The notes beneath the pieces are model-generated. The model saw nothing but the letters and a program-made list of their open reading frames with translations, did not search any database and was not told the origin of the DNA. The translations under genes and the position numbers were made by a program. 64,000 nt of DNA from Celoporthe dispersa (Eukaryota; Ascomycota; Sordariomycetes; Diaporthales; Cryphonectriaceae). Shown here in pieces: positions 1 through 13,272 of the stretch (position 1 is the stretch's first letter; every line of letters begins with the position of its first letter). Location: contig WAID01000002.1 in NCBI GenBank assembly GCA_016584495.1, positions 124,001-188,000 of the forward strand, read 5' to 3'.

Positions 1-444
1 ATATTGAAGAAAGAAATATGCCTGTCCATAGGATATGACTTACTGCTGTTACTAGCCCTTATAAGCTATGATGAAGATAGCTTTGAATTACTAGCTTGAA
101 TAGCTAAGTCTATATTCATTGCACTATTGAATCAGAACCTCGGGCGCCATCGCACGAAAGGATGAACGTTAAGGCAATGGGCAAGGGCTTATGCAATCCA
201 AGCGTGCTGAATCGGTCACAAAGACGACAATAAACAAAGGCCATATATATATAAGATTAGGGTGAAAAGCCTGCTTTAGACCTGTCCAGAAGGCTCAAAT
301 TGAGAAAAGAAGGGAAGATTGCTTGTTATTTTTTTCTCTAAGCGTAGAAAAAAAATGAACGGGGGCTGCACTCTTATATCTGAACGACCTCAGGACCCAC
401 CTACATTCCATGTCTTGAGGTTCACTCCACTGGCCACCACAACA
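1..444 (+). repeat. LTR-like repeat, copy A (cut by window edge)
   Basis: Copy A aligns base for base, without any indel, to 5936-6379 (copy C) over 444 bp, and inverted to 4034-4347 (copy B). Differences are almost all transitions. The shared inner end reads ACCACAACA, so it closes with CA as an LTR would; the flanks beyond it (TTGCT here) are unrelated in the three copies. The other end lies outside the window or was not resolved. It is probably a solo LTR or LTR end. It is less AT-rich than its surroundings, which suggests a younger insertion. Confidence 0.7.
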
Positions 445-2564
445 TTGCTTTTCGCTTTAGCATTTAGAGTCTTTATACGAAATCTGATTTTATCTTTTTC
501 AATCAGTTTGGGTGCAGATTTGGCTAGAAATGCCTAAATAGATCTAGCCTTCGCTTATAGCACAGACTGATTTGATTTTCCAATTGGGCGAAAAAAAGAG
601 AATAGCTTTCTCGAATATAAGGCATTCCAGTTATTCTTAGAAGGACAGAGGTTGGAAGGAATGCTATCTACTTATTCAATATTGCTATGAGAAATACTAT
701 TATATTTCAAAAATTGGTATTGGCTTTTTATAATCCGGCGTGCCTTATTGTTAATGCTCAAGTTCAAAGTCGCATTGAATATTTGATGCAGACTTAGTTG
801 ACCAAATGAGTTGCGACGCTATAGCAAGAAAATAAGAGAAAGTATCAATAAATACTTAGACTTAAATAGAGACGAATAAGTAAAACTCTTACTCATGCAT
901 ATTGATTATTGATATATAGAATATCTTAAATATAATCACATTTTGTCTCAGCATAGTAAATGCAATTGCTATATTTACTATTGAAGAAACCGAATAAAAA
1001 GATATATTCGAAGAAAGGCTAGTTTATATTAAGCTGAATGCTATTGATTAGTATAAAAGCCGAGGCATATTAATAAGTATAATAATCGCAGGGGATAAGA
1101 TTGCAACGACTATATGACTAGATAAGAAGATATTATAGCTAGTCAGCTCGAGCAAAGATGCGCTCGAGATACTCTCCAAATAACTTTGTACTAGCTTTAT
1201 ATATTAAGATGGATTGTGAGACAATCTCTTAAGCTGCTTTTAGCTGAAAAAACTCTTGGATATAGATAGAGCTAGCAATCAGATTATTTCAGAGAGAAAA
1301 GTTGCTATAAATAACCCAGAAGTAATAGATTATGCTTAGCTTGCTACGAATAGCAGAGAAAATAATCTCATTTATAAAGGAATATTAGTTATAAGTGATA
1401 AGAAAGTAAATATTGATATTAGGAGAATAGATAGAAATAATAAACTAATTCTAATCGCTTTTATTCTGCTGCTATGCCAGATTAATTTGCGAAGAAAAGA
1501 TAGTATTAGTAATAATTTGAGATATATTAATTTATGTTTTAAGCCTAAGCAAAAAAAAGAGAAGAAGAAATCTATAAGAAAGAATAGAAGTGGAAAAGAA
1601 AGAGAAGTGGAATAGCTAAGTAAGAATGAATAAAGAAATAGAATTATGCTAAGTTGAGGAAAAGAAAGAAGGCATTATCGCACCTTCCCAATTACAATTC
1701 TTGCCTAACTTACTTAATAATCCTAGCTTAGCTAAGGATCTAGCTTGCTACTAATTAATAAGAATGGAAAAGAGTTATTAGTTTTGATTGCAATAAGAAA
1801 AACTTTCAGATTAGCCAAATTAACTTTAGAAATTAGCATAATCTCTTCTTTCTTCTATCTTTCAATAATAATCCTTAGAGATAGCTATTCTATTAATTTA
1901 TGCTCTCTATTTTGATTCTGCAATCTCAATAGCATTGCAATTATTAAATTGGAATCTCAATCTTTAATCTCCTTATCCTATATCGCATTTTCCTTTATCA
2001 AATATATACTGCAAGTCTCAACTTTTATTTTCTTTCTCTACTTCTGCTACAATTAGCTTTCTCTTCTTATAGCTTGAGTTACAATTTGTTTAGATATTAT
2101 AGCTATAGCTTTTTGAAACTATAAATCGATTGAAGCTATTATACTTAGAGATTAAAACTAGATAGCTAAAGCTTATTGCCTATGCATTTCTTTTGCCAAA
2201 ATATCTTATTCTTTTATTATTATCAAATCGAAACCCCTTTTCTTCCAATATATACAGGCAGGAGAGTGAGATAATACAGACTTTTCTGGATAGATATTTC
2301 TCAAATCTTCAGAAATGATCTTTATATAATAAAAGAGAGTATAAGAGAATGAATGCATAAATTAGTCTTCTCGATCTTTACAATCTGATAGAATTAATCT
2401 AGATAGATAATATAAGAAATATGCTTATCAAAGCTATCTTTACTGCTTTTAGGCATTATACGCAGAATAATCAAAAAGAGATCATTCTTTTTGCATATAT
2501 TAAAATCATATCTAATAAAGAAATCTAATAATTGAAAATTAATTACTTGCCTAAAATAAAGGAT

Positions 2565-3797
2565 AAGAAAGCATTACAATATCGATTCCTATTCTTCTAT
2601 CTTACGGAGGAATTAACTAATTTCCGAAGCTTTGCATAATATGATATTCAATATAAGAAAGGCTTTCTTGCGATTATATAGCTAGGCTAGGAAAATATGC
2701 TTGGAGCTGCATAAAAGTTTTTCAGAATAGTGGATTCTAATTATATAGTCGAGATAATTCTTATATTAGTCTGCGATAATAAAGAGTATTAGATACTCTA
2801 TATTATCGAGATTTTCTATTTTTGACTCAGAGAATCTATTAAGATATATAGGCAATTATATAGCTATCCAGATTAAACCTATACTATATTTACTATATAT
2901 AAGGAAATTGCCTATCTTATAAGCAATGACTATTACTAATCGTTAAAGAAAATGCATTTTATTGCTTTTATATATAAGTTAAGATAAGCAAAATCTTTGC
3001 GATATTCTCCCTAGCCTATAATTCCTATTTATCGCATAGCAGACTATAAATGAATATTAACATAGCTACTCTGGATTGAATTTCGCTCTAATATCGATAT
3101 ATACGAAAGGAAGTTGATAGATTTAGCAGAGCCTAATATTGAGGATAATTATAATCGATTGGCAAAAATATCTTAGCTGCAGCAGCTAAGCAGTTCAGAA
3201 TTATATAAATATCCAGTATAATAAGTGCTTGCTAATAAAAGAACGATATATCCATACTAAAAGCGATTAATACAGCTTATATACCGAGACTAATATTCCA
3301 GCCTAATCAAGAGTCTTCTATTGCTTACTAAGGCAGATAGATATTAAGCGGATTATTTAAACAGAGTGCATTCAATCAACTCCCGGATAAGAATATCTAT
3401 ATAAAGGATACTTCTAGGATACTATCAATCTCATCTCTGATATCTATAAGTGGCAGAACTCTTATGCTAGGGCTTCCTTTACAGGACGAACTACTTCTAT
3501 ATTAGCAATTGAGAAGCAGCAATTCTGTAGCTCCAGAGCTACTCTCTCAGCCTTTATCGCTTCGAGTTCCCTTATGGCGAGAATTCCACTCAATAAACTT
3601 GATCAAGCTATCAATTGAAGAGAGAAGATAGAAAGATTTCGAATATGCAAGAAAGATTAAGCAATAGAAGGCTTAGTGCGAGCAAGTCTAAACTAATATT
3701 CAGAGAAATAAGGAATGGAATATTGCTGCTGAAGCTATCTGACAAAGGTATCAACTGCGACAACGAGAAGGACAGTAATAAAACCTGCATAGGCTAG
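2565..3797 (+). pseudogene. Unidentified transposon ORF relic
   Basis: One reading frame stays coherent for about 410 codons. It is interrupted only by TAG, TAA or TGA codons, which RIP produces from CAG, CAA, TGG or CGA. Its last ~60 codons (from 3615) are open and rich in Arg, Lys and Ser. The inferred product is large and aromatic-rich with many Arg/Lys, but I recognise no RT, integrase, transposase or recombinase motif. It lies between repeat copies A (+) and B (-), so it may belong to an element with those ends, or be an older element between two independent insertions. Function not assigned. Confidence 0.45.
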
Positions 3798-4033
3798 AGA
3801 TAATAATACCAAAGATAATAGTAGAGCATCTGCTAAATAGTGATAAGGATTGATCTGAAAGGATATAGTATATCAGTCTAATTATTATGCGGATAATAGT
3901 TCAAGAGATAATTGCAATAGATTTTTCATTCTATAATTATATTTTAGTCTTTTCTTAATCCTTATTATCTAAATAGATATAGCATATTATAATTATGGTC
4001 GCAACTTTGGGTTGAAAGTTGCTGGGGAAGGAA

Positions 4034-4347
4034 TATTGTAGTAGCTAATAGAGTAGACTTCAGAATATAGAATATAGATAGATTCTGAGGTCGTTCAGAT
4101 ATAAGAGTGCAGCCCCTATTCATTTTTTTTCTATGCTTAGACAGAAATAATAAGCAATCTTCCCTTCTTTTCTCAATTTGAGCCCTCTGGACAGGTCTAA
4201 GGCAGGCTTTTCACCCTAACCTTATGCACATGTAGCCTTCGTTTATTATTGTCTTTGTGACTGATTCAGCACGCTTGGGTTGCACAAGCCCTTGCTTATT
4301 GCCTTGACGTTCATCCTTTCGTGCGACGGCGCCCGAGGTTCTGGTTC
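4034..4347 (-). repeat. LTR-like repeat, copy B (inverted)
   Basis: The reverse complement matches positions ~133-444 of copy A with a net 2-bp length difference and a scatter of C/T and G/A changes. For example, the 60 bp at 4034-4093 is the A sequence with G changed to A at many positions. Homology stops just beyond 4347, so this copy is truncated or its outer half has diverged beyond recognition. Confidence 0.7.
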
Positions 4348-5935
4348 ACTATATATATTAATTGAGATATAGGAATAAGTATAACTTATTCAAGCATCGG
4401 CTATAATAGAGATTAAAATTGAGTTAGCTAATTGAGTTTGAGATTAATAGCTCTATATGCAAATTAGTCTTGAGTCTCTTCTTAAAATATCTCCTTATAG
4501 ACTAAAAAAGCTTTTCTATAAGAAAAAGCTATATCTTATCGATAATATTCTCAATAGTAATACTATAATTAATCTTAAGACGCTTTACTTATACTGAAGA
4601 GAGTTTCATCTAAGCTTTAGCAATAGGCTAGTTTTCCCAGATTCCAAAACAAGTTAAAGCATTATTATAATCAATAATAAACAATTACAAACTAGCAGCA
4701 TCTATAATAAAGTAATTATTCAAGATATTAAAGCATTTTTATTCTAGCATATAGGCTTAAAGATAATCCTAAAATCAGTAAGCAATAAGCAATTAGTTTT
4801 TCTAATCTTTCCAAATGCTAGCGCTTATAGTATAGCGCTCTATTTTATTTACTATAATCGAATCTATATAATAACCTCTTATAAAGTTGAGAGCTTTATT
4901 ATCTCTAATGCCTTTAATCTTATATTATTAATTAAAGCGCTTAAGCTAAGAAGAAATTTCAATCCGAAAAAACAAAATAAGACTTGCTTTTACCAGCTTA
5001 TTATAAGATAAGAACCTAAAGTTCGGCTTATATCGGCTACTAGGAGAAGGCTTTGAAGAGTTAAGAGTATCCTTAATCAAGCTTTCTGAGATTGAAGCTA
5101 TTCTTTCCTTCCATCAACAATGCCTAAGTTGACTCTTTATCAACTTATATTATAAGCCCTAATCAAGCAGCACTATAATAGCAATATTCTCCGACCTAAT
5201 TAGAAGATTAGTTTGGTAAAGCGAAGAATATTAGTACTAAAGACTGATAGGCAAGCTAGCATACGAATAGTAAGATATCAAAAGCAGATAGTAAGCAAAT
5301 AAATAAACTATCTTGCGCTTAATAGAAGTTGCTTTTATCAATTATTATATTAACCAATGCTATTTTTGCTAAATAGGCATAAAGTATCCCGCATAACTCG
5401 GATTTCAGCCCAATTATTGCACATTTTTATTTCTATTTGCTATATATTTAAGTCTTTTCTTATTTCCAATATCTCTCATTTTTTCTTTTTTATAATATTA
5501 CAGTCAACAAATCCCTAATCCAAATAAATAATTTAGCTATATATATTCCAGCAAATTGCACTATTCGGACTAGAAGCTTAACTGCCTATCTCATTTCTTG
5601 CTGCAGAATATTACTCAACAAAAATATAATACTCATCATTCTAATTAAAAATCTACTCTTATCAAAATTGTATCCATATTAGCATATATAAGCTTGAGAT
5701 ATATAGGATTTTATATAAGAGTGATAAGGAATTGCAGAAAAAGGAATTTGTTTCTTCATAATATTGGCATATGGATTCGACAACTCATTTATCGCCTGCT
5801 AACCGGAACTCATACCACCCTCTCTCTATCTAGCCTTTGCCCCCTCTCGAGAGGCTTCAAGTATAACCCAGAATCCAAGCATAATGCGCAGTCTATCGAA
5901 TATCAATATTCAAACAAAATAATTAAGAGAAAAAG

Positions 5936-6379
5936 ATATCAGGAAAAGAAATATGCTTGTCTATAGAATATAACTTGCTGCTATTACTAGCTCTCATAAG
6001 CTATAACGAAGATAGCTTTGAATCATCAGCCTGAATAGCTAAGTCCATACTTATCGCATTATTGAATCAGAACCTCGGGCGCTATTGTACGAAAAGACGA
6101 ATGTCAAGGCAATGGGCAAGAGCTCGTGCAACCCAAGCGTACTGAATCGGTTATAAGGATAATAATAAACGAAAGCCATATATGCACAAGATCAGGGTGA
6201 AAAGCCTGCCTTAGACCTGTCCAGAGGGCTCAAATTAAGAAAAGAAGGGAAGATTGCTTATTATTTTTTTCTCTAAGCGTAGAAAAAAAATGAATGGGGG
6301 CTGCACTCTTATATCTGAACGACCTTAGGACCCACCTATATTCCATATCCTGAGGTCCACTCCACTGGCTACCACAACA
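5936..6379 (+). repeat. LTR-like repeat, copy C
   Basis: Collinear with copy A over 444 bp with no indel, transitions only. It ends ACCACAACA before ATAGC. It lies just upstream of the Gypsy pol relic in the same orientation, but no clear tRNA primer-binding site follows, so it may be an independent solo LTR and not the 5' LTR of that element. Its 5' end is not defined; homology to A reaches the first base of the window. Confidence 0.7.
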
Positions 6380-6799
6380 ATAGCAAAATTGGAAAACTCT
6401 TCTAATTACTTTCATTTGCAAAATATAGATATATTTCTTTAGCAGAATAGCATTATATTATTAGTATAGAAGTTAAATAATATTCAGATTAATACTTTAT
6501 ATTCTATTTATATTATAGATCAGGAATTTATATATAATATTAAATAATCCGACTATCTACTAAATAGCAAAAAGTTTAAAGAATTAAGTAGATTGGGTAT
6601 TCGACGCAATGATATAGTCAATAAGACGAAGATCGACTTTAGCATATATATATACAATTAATTGCCTGAATTCATATGATAAGTAATTTAATTAATACAA
6701 TAATATTCATATATATTCAAAGACATAGCTTTTATAGATATTCTTATCGATCAGCAATTATATATTAATTTGATAGAAGATTGGCAAAATTATAAGATT

Positions 6800-9790
6800 A
6801 GCAGAAAATCATACTATTCCAGCAAAGAGAATCAAAAAATTATTAATGAAATTATAAATAGTCTTTATGCTAAAAGATAAGCAGAGTAGATAGATAGAGC
6901 TACCCTATTCAGAGCGCCTATTTTTGTAATTTGGAAAAGATCTAATCCAATCAGGAAAAGATAGATAATTGTAAACCTTCAAGCCTTAAATCAAATTATT
7001 ATTCCGAACGCTTACCCATTGCCTTTGCAATAAGAAATAATCAAATAGCTGCGTAAGAAAATATTTATTACTATTATAAACGTACGATTATTTTTTTTAC
7101 TAATTCCTAATATATCCTGCTTATTATAATCAATTTATAATTATTAGTTACCAAAAGCAGAAAAAACTTAATATTGCAACTATAGAATTCCGGAATTTAC
7201 TACTGTATATTCAGCGATTTATAAACCAATTCTTATAGCTATATAAATATTTCTATACTGCATTTATTAATAATATTATTATTTATTCATTTATTATAAA
7301 GAAATACTTCTAGCATTTAAGATCTATTCTAAATCTATTTATTATCAAATGCATTATTTTATCTAAACTCAAATTATTTATTAGATACTTATTAATATAC
7401 TTTTTAGATTTCAAGATAGATATCTTAGGCATTTGCAATATAAAGCAACGATTACAAATTATATAGAATCTTAAGTTTCCGATAACCTTGCAATATTTAG
7501 AGAAATTCATTAGCTTTACTAGATAGTTTCGCTATCTAATTCTAAGATTCAGCTAATGGATAGACTTATTGCAAAAAAAGAAAAATAGAGATATTGCATA
7601 CTGTATATAATAATAACTATCTATCTAAAGATTAAGAGCGAAAGAGATATATTTCAAAAGCGATATTTGAATCTACTATTAAGGAGTAAGCTAGCTTTGA
7701 GAATTTTAAGACTGCTTTAGGAGCTAAAAACGCACTCTTTTACTAAGATCTAGACAAGTTACTATTTATATAATTAGATGCTTTCAAAGAAACTAGATTT
7801 TCAGAAATCGCTTTTCAATTAATATCTGACTATATATAGGATAATATTTCTCCAATATCAAAAATCGCTATCCGACTTATATTATATTTTAGTAAAACTA
7901 TTAATATTGCAAAACAAAAATATTAGCTTATAAAATTGGAAATAGCTTATTTAGTCTAGCTAATCCGAAAATTACAAATTATTATTAGATTGAACTAAGC
8001 TAAGCTAATTCATATTTTGATAAATTATATAGCTATTATAAGTATTATCTATTCTATTTCTTTGAATATTATAGACAAAACTAAAGCGAATCTCAAATTT
8101 ATACTCGCTTTAGAGTATTTGAGTCAGTTTAATCTAAAAGCCTATCATATCTTAAGCAAATCAAATATTCTAGCAGACGCAATATTTAGATTATTCTTTA
8201 TCCAATAATCTATAGAAAACGAAAAGATATTAAACAAAATCTAAAAGAATAAGCTTATCTATATTATATCCGAACTATATATAAGCAAATCTATAAAAAC
8301 CCAGATTAAAGAAAAGTATTCTGATTATCCAGAATAAATAAGAATCTTATAATAACTGGATAAATAGATTAGTAAAACTAAATTACTCTTTGCAAAAGAT
8401 ACTAATAAGCTATTATATTTCTAAAACTTTAATAGCAAATAGCAATTATATATTTCAAATATTATAGCTATAATATTTATTGCAGATATATATAACAATA
8501 AGCACTATTTTAAAGCAAATCGAGTCTAGCATAATCTTACTAACTATTTAATTATCAAATATTGCTATACTAAAATCGATAAGTATATTTCTATTTGCTG
8601 AATATGCTAGGAAAATAGCAATAATAATTAGCTATTTCTTAATGAAATGCAATTAATCTTAATTTCCTTAATTTCTTTCTATATAATTATTATGAATTTT
8701 ATAATCGGAATATTAGCAATACTAGCTGCAAATACTATATAAGTATATATAAAGATATTCTTTTTGGATATTTTCTTTACAATTATCGACAAATTTTCCA
8801 AAGCTATTATAATTATTCCAGAAAATGCAATCTATACTGCAGAAAATTAAGCAAAAATTATATATAAATTGCTATATCTCTCCAATTAGGAAATTCTATA
8901 GAAAATTATCTTAAATAGGAATACCAAATTCCTATTAATACTCTGAAAAGCACTATAGGAAGCTATAAATATTAAGCTAGCCTACTTTATTGCTTAGTAT
9001 TCTCAAACTAATAAGCAATCTGAAATCAAAAATCAAATAATCAAATTAGCAATAAGATACTTTCTTATAGCAAATTCAGATATTGAATAGACTAAAGCTA
9101 TACTAGCATTGCAATTCAATCTAAATAATGCATACTATCGAACTATTAAATATTCAATCAATCAAATTCTATATAGATTTAATCTAATAGCAAGTATATA
9201 GATAGCAGATAATATATCAGAGCTAGCTAGAGATATTTTTCAAAAGAAAGTATAATTTGCGATTATTGAAGCATAGATAGCTGCAAAATAGCAATACGAT
9301 AAACAATATAAACAAATCTCTTTCCAGCTTTAAGATTAAATATATATTCGGATTAGAAATAGTTACTTTCTTTTAAGCAATTTATTACGAAAATATTTCC
9401 AATAATAGATAAGATTTTTTCAAATAATAAAGAAGATTGGAAATCTAGCATATAAACTCAAATTACTCCTATATATAAATATATACTCAATAATTTCTAT
9501 CACTCAATTATTAGCTGCAAGCTTATTGCAAAGCAATCCCTATAGATAAGACTCAATATATTAGAATCTGGAAGAAATAGATAAAAACTCGGATATAAAC
9601 AAATACTAAGAAGACTATTATTATTATAAACTAGAAAGAATTATTAGCTGCCATAAATAAAAATATAAATATAAATCTATAAAAACCAAATATTTAGTAA
9701 AATAAATAGAATATTCAAGCTAATTTAATATATAAATGCCAAAAAATGCCTTATTAGCTGATAGACTAGTCTAGGAATTCAATAAGAAGA
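6800..9790 (+). pseudogene. Ty3/Gypsy chromodomain-type pol relic
   Basis: Domains appear in the order of chromodomain-bearing Gypsy elements, all on the plus strand and broken by many stops. RT: VNLQALNQ and PNAYPLPLQ near 6970-7030, and the YxDD box degraded to FINN near 7260. RNase H tail: LSKSNILADAIFRL, ending near 8200. Integrase zinc region (HNL...C..C) near 8520-8640. Integrase core near 8740-9020 (IIDKFSKA; RNTKF where DRDSRF-like is usual; YSQTNKQSE). C-terminal chromodomain with KTKYLVK near 9690. Asp-to-Asn changes at catalytic positions are what G-to-A RIP produces. The element is dead; no matching 3' LTR was identified. Confidence 0.85.
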
Positions 9791-12244
9791 TAAGCTTAAT
9801 AGAGCGCTTTAGAGATAAAGCTGAGTCTTATTAATAATCTGCGGCGACGAGGCTTAAGCTAGATAAATTGCAAGTAAATTCAATGCCTTACAGATAAGGA
9901 AAACTATGCAAAAACGAAAATCCATAAATTTCATCCCAAATAGTAGATAAAGGAAATCAATTATAAAGAATATCACTATGCTTAGTTTCTAGATAATAGT
10001 AAATTTACTACGAAATTATCTAGATTGATTTCATAGTTTTATCAAGCTTTTTATTCTCTACTATATTTGCTTATAATATATGCATCTTCTTTTATAAATT
10101 CATTATATATTTTTCTATTGCTATTACTAATTATCTATTAGCGAATTATTATATTTTTCAATTATATATATCCTTATAATTGTAATCTTTTCTTCTCGAT
10201 ATTTCCTGCTCTATATTCTCTTACTAGAACTATTATTTATTAGCTTTTCGTCTTAAATACTTCGCGCCTAAAGATTATATAGATTACTATCAAATCTGCA
10301 TAAAGCTATTTTATAAGTTTGCCTCTCTATCTTTATATTGCGAAAGTCTACTAATAACTAATAATATATAGTATGTCTGACTTTTATATAATACTGTATT
10401 CTATATCCCAGAATCCTATAAGACAAGAGTATAAGCATAGCTATATTATAGAATATGCTAAGCATATTTACAAAGCTTTACTATGTAACTGCCTTATAGT
10501 TAATAATTATCGCTAAGCTTTTTTATCTTTTTGGAGAAGAGAATTGGATCTATAAGAATATTTATATAATGAAAAACTATTTAAGCAGCTTCCTCTATTA
10601 GCAAATCGTCTATATTAAAGCTTTTCGAAAAGCTATTATCTGTGAAAGCTATATGAATCTTATCAATTGAGAAATCGAATTCAATATCTATATTCCACAA
10701 TCAGAGTTAGATTATTAATCGATTAGCTATCTTATTATAATCAAGCAAGCCAAGAAATATATTAGAGATTATCTAATTCCTATTTAAATAGATTAGGCTA
10801 GCCTAATTTACTAAAGCTAAAATCTTAATCTAAATATATTTATAGAAAAGAAAAGTAAAAATAAGAGTAATAAAAAAGAACTAATAAGCAATATAAATAA
10901 TAATTCTCTTATATAAGCATTCGAATTTACTGCGAATATTTTCTATATAGATAAGCTAGCTTCTATTCTTTTTATCTTTTTTCTTTTCTCGATACGTTTA
11001 ATAGAATATTATAAGCCAACTTATCAATCAATCTTATAATTGCAAAAGCCAATTTGTTTATATAGATAATAAGATTATAAAAATCGCTTAATCGCAATTT
11101 AAAAATAATAAGCTAAATGCAATTCATTATATTGCTAATTTAGCAAAGATTATAATAGCTTATAATTGCTAGGCGCTTTATAATACTCTCGCTATATAGA
11201 AAAAGATAGTAAAGACTATTTATCTTATTCTAGCTATTATAAGCAAATTAGAAATCAGTATGCTTTAGCTAGCTCTCATTTTTTTAGCTATAATAGCAAG
11301 AAATTTTATTATTTCTAGCTGTAAGTATAGTCAAGCTGATTTAGATAATAATCTGGAAAAGATCAGGTTTCGATCTTTTCCTAATTCTTTTCTCGATAAT
11401 TCTATCAAGCAGCTCTTTAGTAATCAGACTTTAGCTAATCCATTTCAAGATATAGGCTTGCTTTCTAGCCTAGGAATCTTCATAGCTATAAATACTATTC
11501 TTTCCAATATATAGAAAAAGAATATATATTTTAAATAAATAGCCAAAATCAATATCTGATATAAAACTCTCTTTAGCTATATTCCTATTGTATAAAAGAA
11601 ATCTACTATTGTAATCAAAAACCTTATTTTCTAATTCACTTATTCTCTAAATAGCAATATTAGCTATTTTATCATAGCTAGCAACTTATTCAATATCTTT
11701 TACATCTTTATAATAGATATTGCATATTGAATTCGCAAATTCGGAAATAAGCTAGCTAAGATAAATATGAAAGAGGCTATAATTTAGAGCATAAGTATCA
11801 ATTTTATTATAATTCATATATTAGAATGCAATTAGAATTTCAAATTTATTAAAAGAATTCAAGCTGAAGATAGTAATTAAATTGATTATTAGAAGATTTT
11901 TAACAAATAAATAGCCAATTGCTAGCAAATCCTTATTCTAAAAGCAATCTGGAAATGCAAGCGCTAGCTAATCGCTATTAATTAATATCTTAATATTAAA
12001 AGCTTTATTAAATTTTTTCTTCCTAATTACTAATAATTATTATATTATTGCAGATAAGATTATGAATAAAAAGATTGCTATAGCTTTTAAGCTTTTAATA
12101 TATAAGATAGAGAAGAATATTCGCATATAGAACAAATCTCTTTTATAAGAGACTCAATAAGATCAGAAATACCTAATAAAGATACTAAAATTGTTTACTA
12201 TAGATAAATTTAATAATAATTCTCTATAAATTCTTTCTTAATAA

Positions 12245-12575
12245 GTCATAATTAAAAAGAAAAAATATAAGATTAGCATATTTCTAATTGCTATATAATT
12301 ATCAACTATATCTATGCTAGTCTAAATTCTCGAATCTCTCTTTACTATAATTGAATTTATTATTAATTTATTATATCTTACTTTTGATAAGCTATAATTA
12401 AGAAATCAGATATAAGATTGGTATATTTTTAATTATTATATAATTATTAATTATATTTATATTAATTGAAAGTCTCAAATTTCTTTTATTTTGTATATTT
12501 TCGGCTATATTTTCCTTTTTGAATTACTAATTCAGAATAGAGAATTATTATAATTAATTGAATATATCTATATTA
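12245..12575. repeat. Imperfect ~146-bp tandem repeat
   Basis: The segment starting at 12245 recurs at 12391 with many transitions, and a partial third copy follows near 12537. Period is about 146 bp, roughly 2.3 copies. No coding potential is evident. Confidence 0.5.
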
Positions 12576-13134
12576 GCTAGTTTTTACTAAGAGATCTCAC
12601 TAATACTTATTTCCTATTAGAGTATAAAGATAGCAATTTATCTCTAAAGCATTTAATTGAATATCTGCTAATTAATATAGCTATAGCCTTATCTATATTA
12701 GCTTTAGGGAAATAAAGAGAATGTATAAATTATAAATTCAGATAAAGAAATTAAGAAAATAGAATTAGAATTTTGCTTTTAATATTTTACTTTCTTATAT
12801 TACAAATCTATAGTACTTATAGCAGATATAAATCAATATAAGATACTTGATTAGTATTAAATACTGCAAATAATATAGATAATAGAATAGTTTTTTTTAT
12901 ATAATATTCGGAATATAGATTGAAGAGTAGATATTCTAATCTTATATAGAAATATAAGCTTAAGAGATTGGCAATCCCTTTGAGCTATCTAATTTATGCC
13001 TATAGCAAAGCTAAGAATAGTCTTTCAATATATTTCTTTTTATCAAAATATTTCCTTTGCAGACAAAGACTATAAAGAGCTAGCAATTAATGCATTCGCA
13101 TTATTTATTATCACTTAATAATGCATTCATTATA

Positions 13135-13272
13135 AGATATATAGTAAATGCATTACTGAATGCATAGTGAATTCACTAATGAATATATAGTAAATTCACT
13201 ATAGAATATATAATGAATTTATTAGAGAATGTATAATGCATTCACTATGGAATATATAGTGAATTTACTAGC
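13135..13272. repeat. 23-bp minisatellite with palindromic core
   Basis: Six head-to-tail units of 23 bp. The best-preserved five run 13158-13272 with exact spacing. The consensus contains the perfect 16-bp palindrome ATAGTGAATTCACTAT. A further copy of the core occurs at about 13309-13323 outside the regular array. Confidence 0.8.

Noticed and set aside
13135..13272. CRISPR-like array
   Set aside because: Units are contiguous without unique spacers, in a fungal nuclear AT-rich region; it is a minisatellite.
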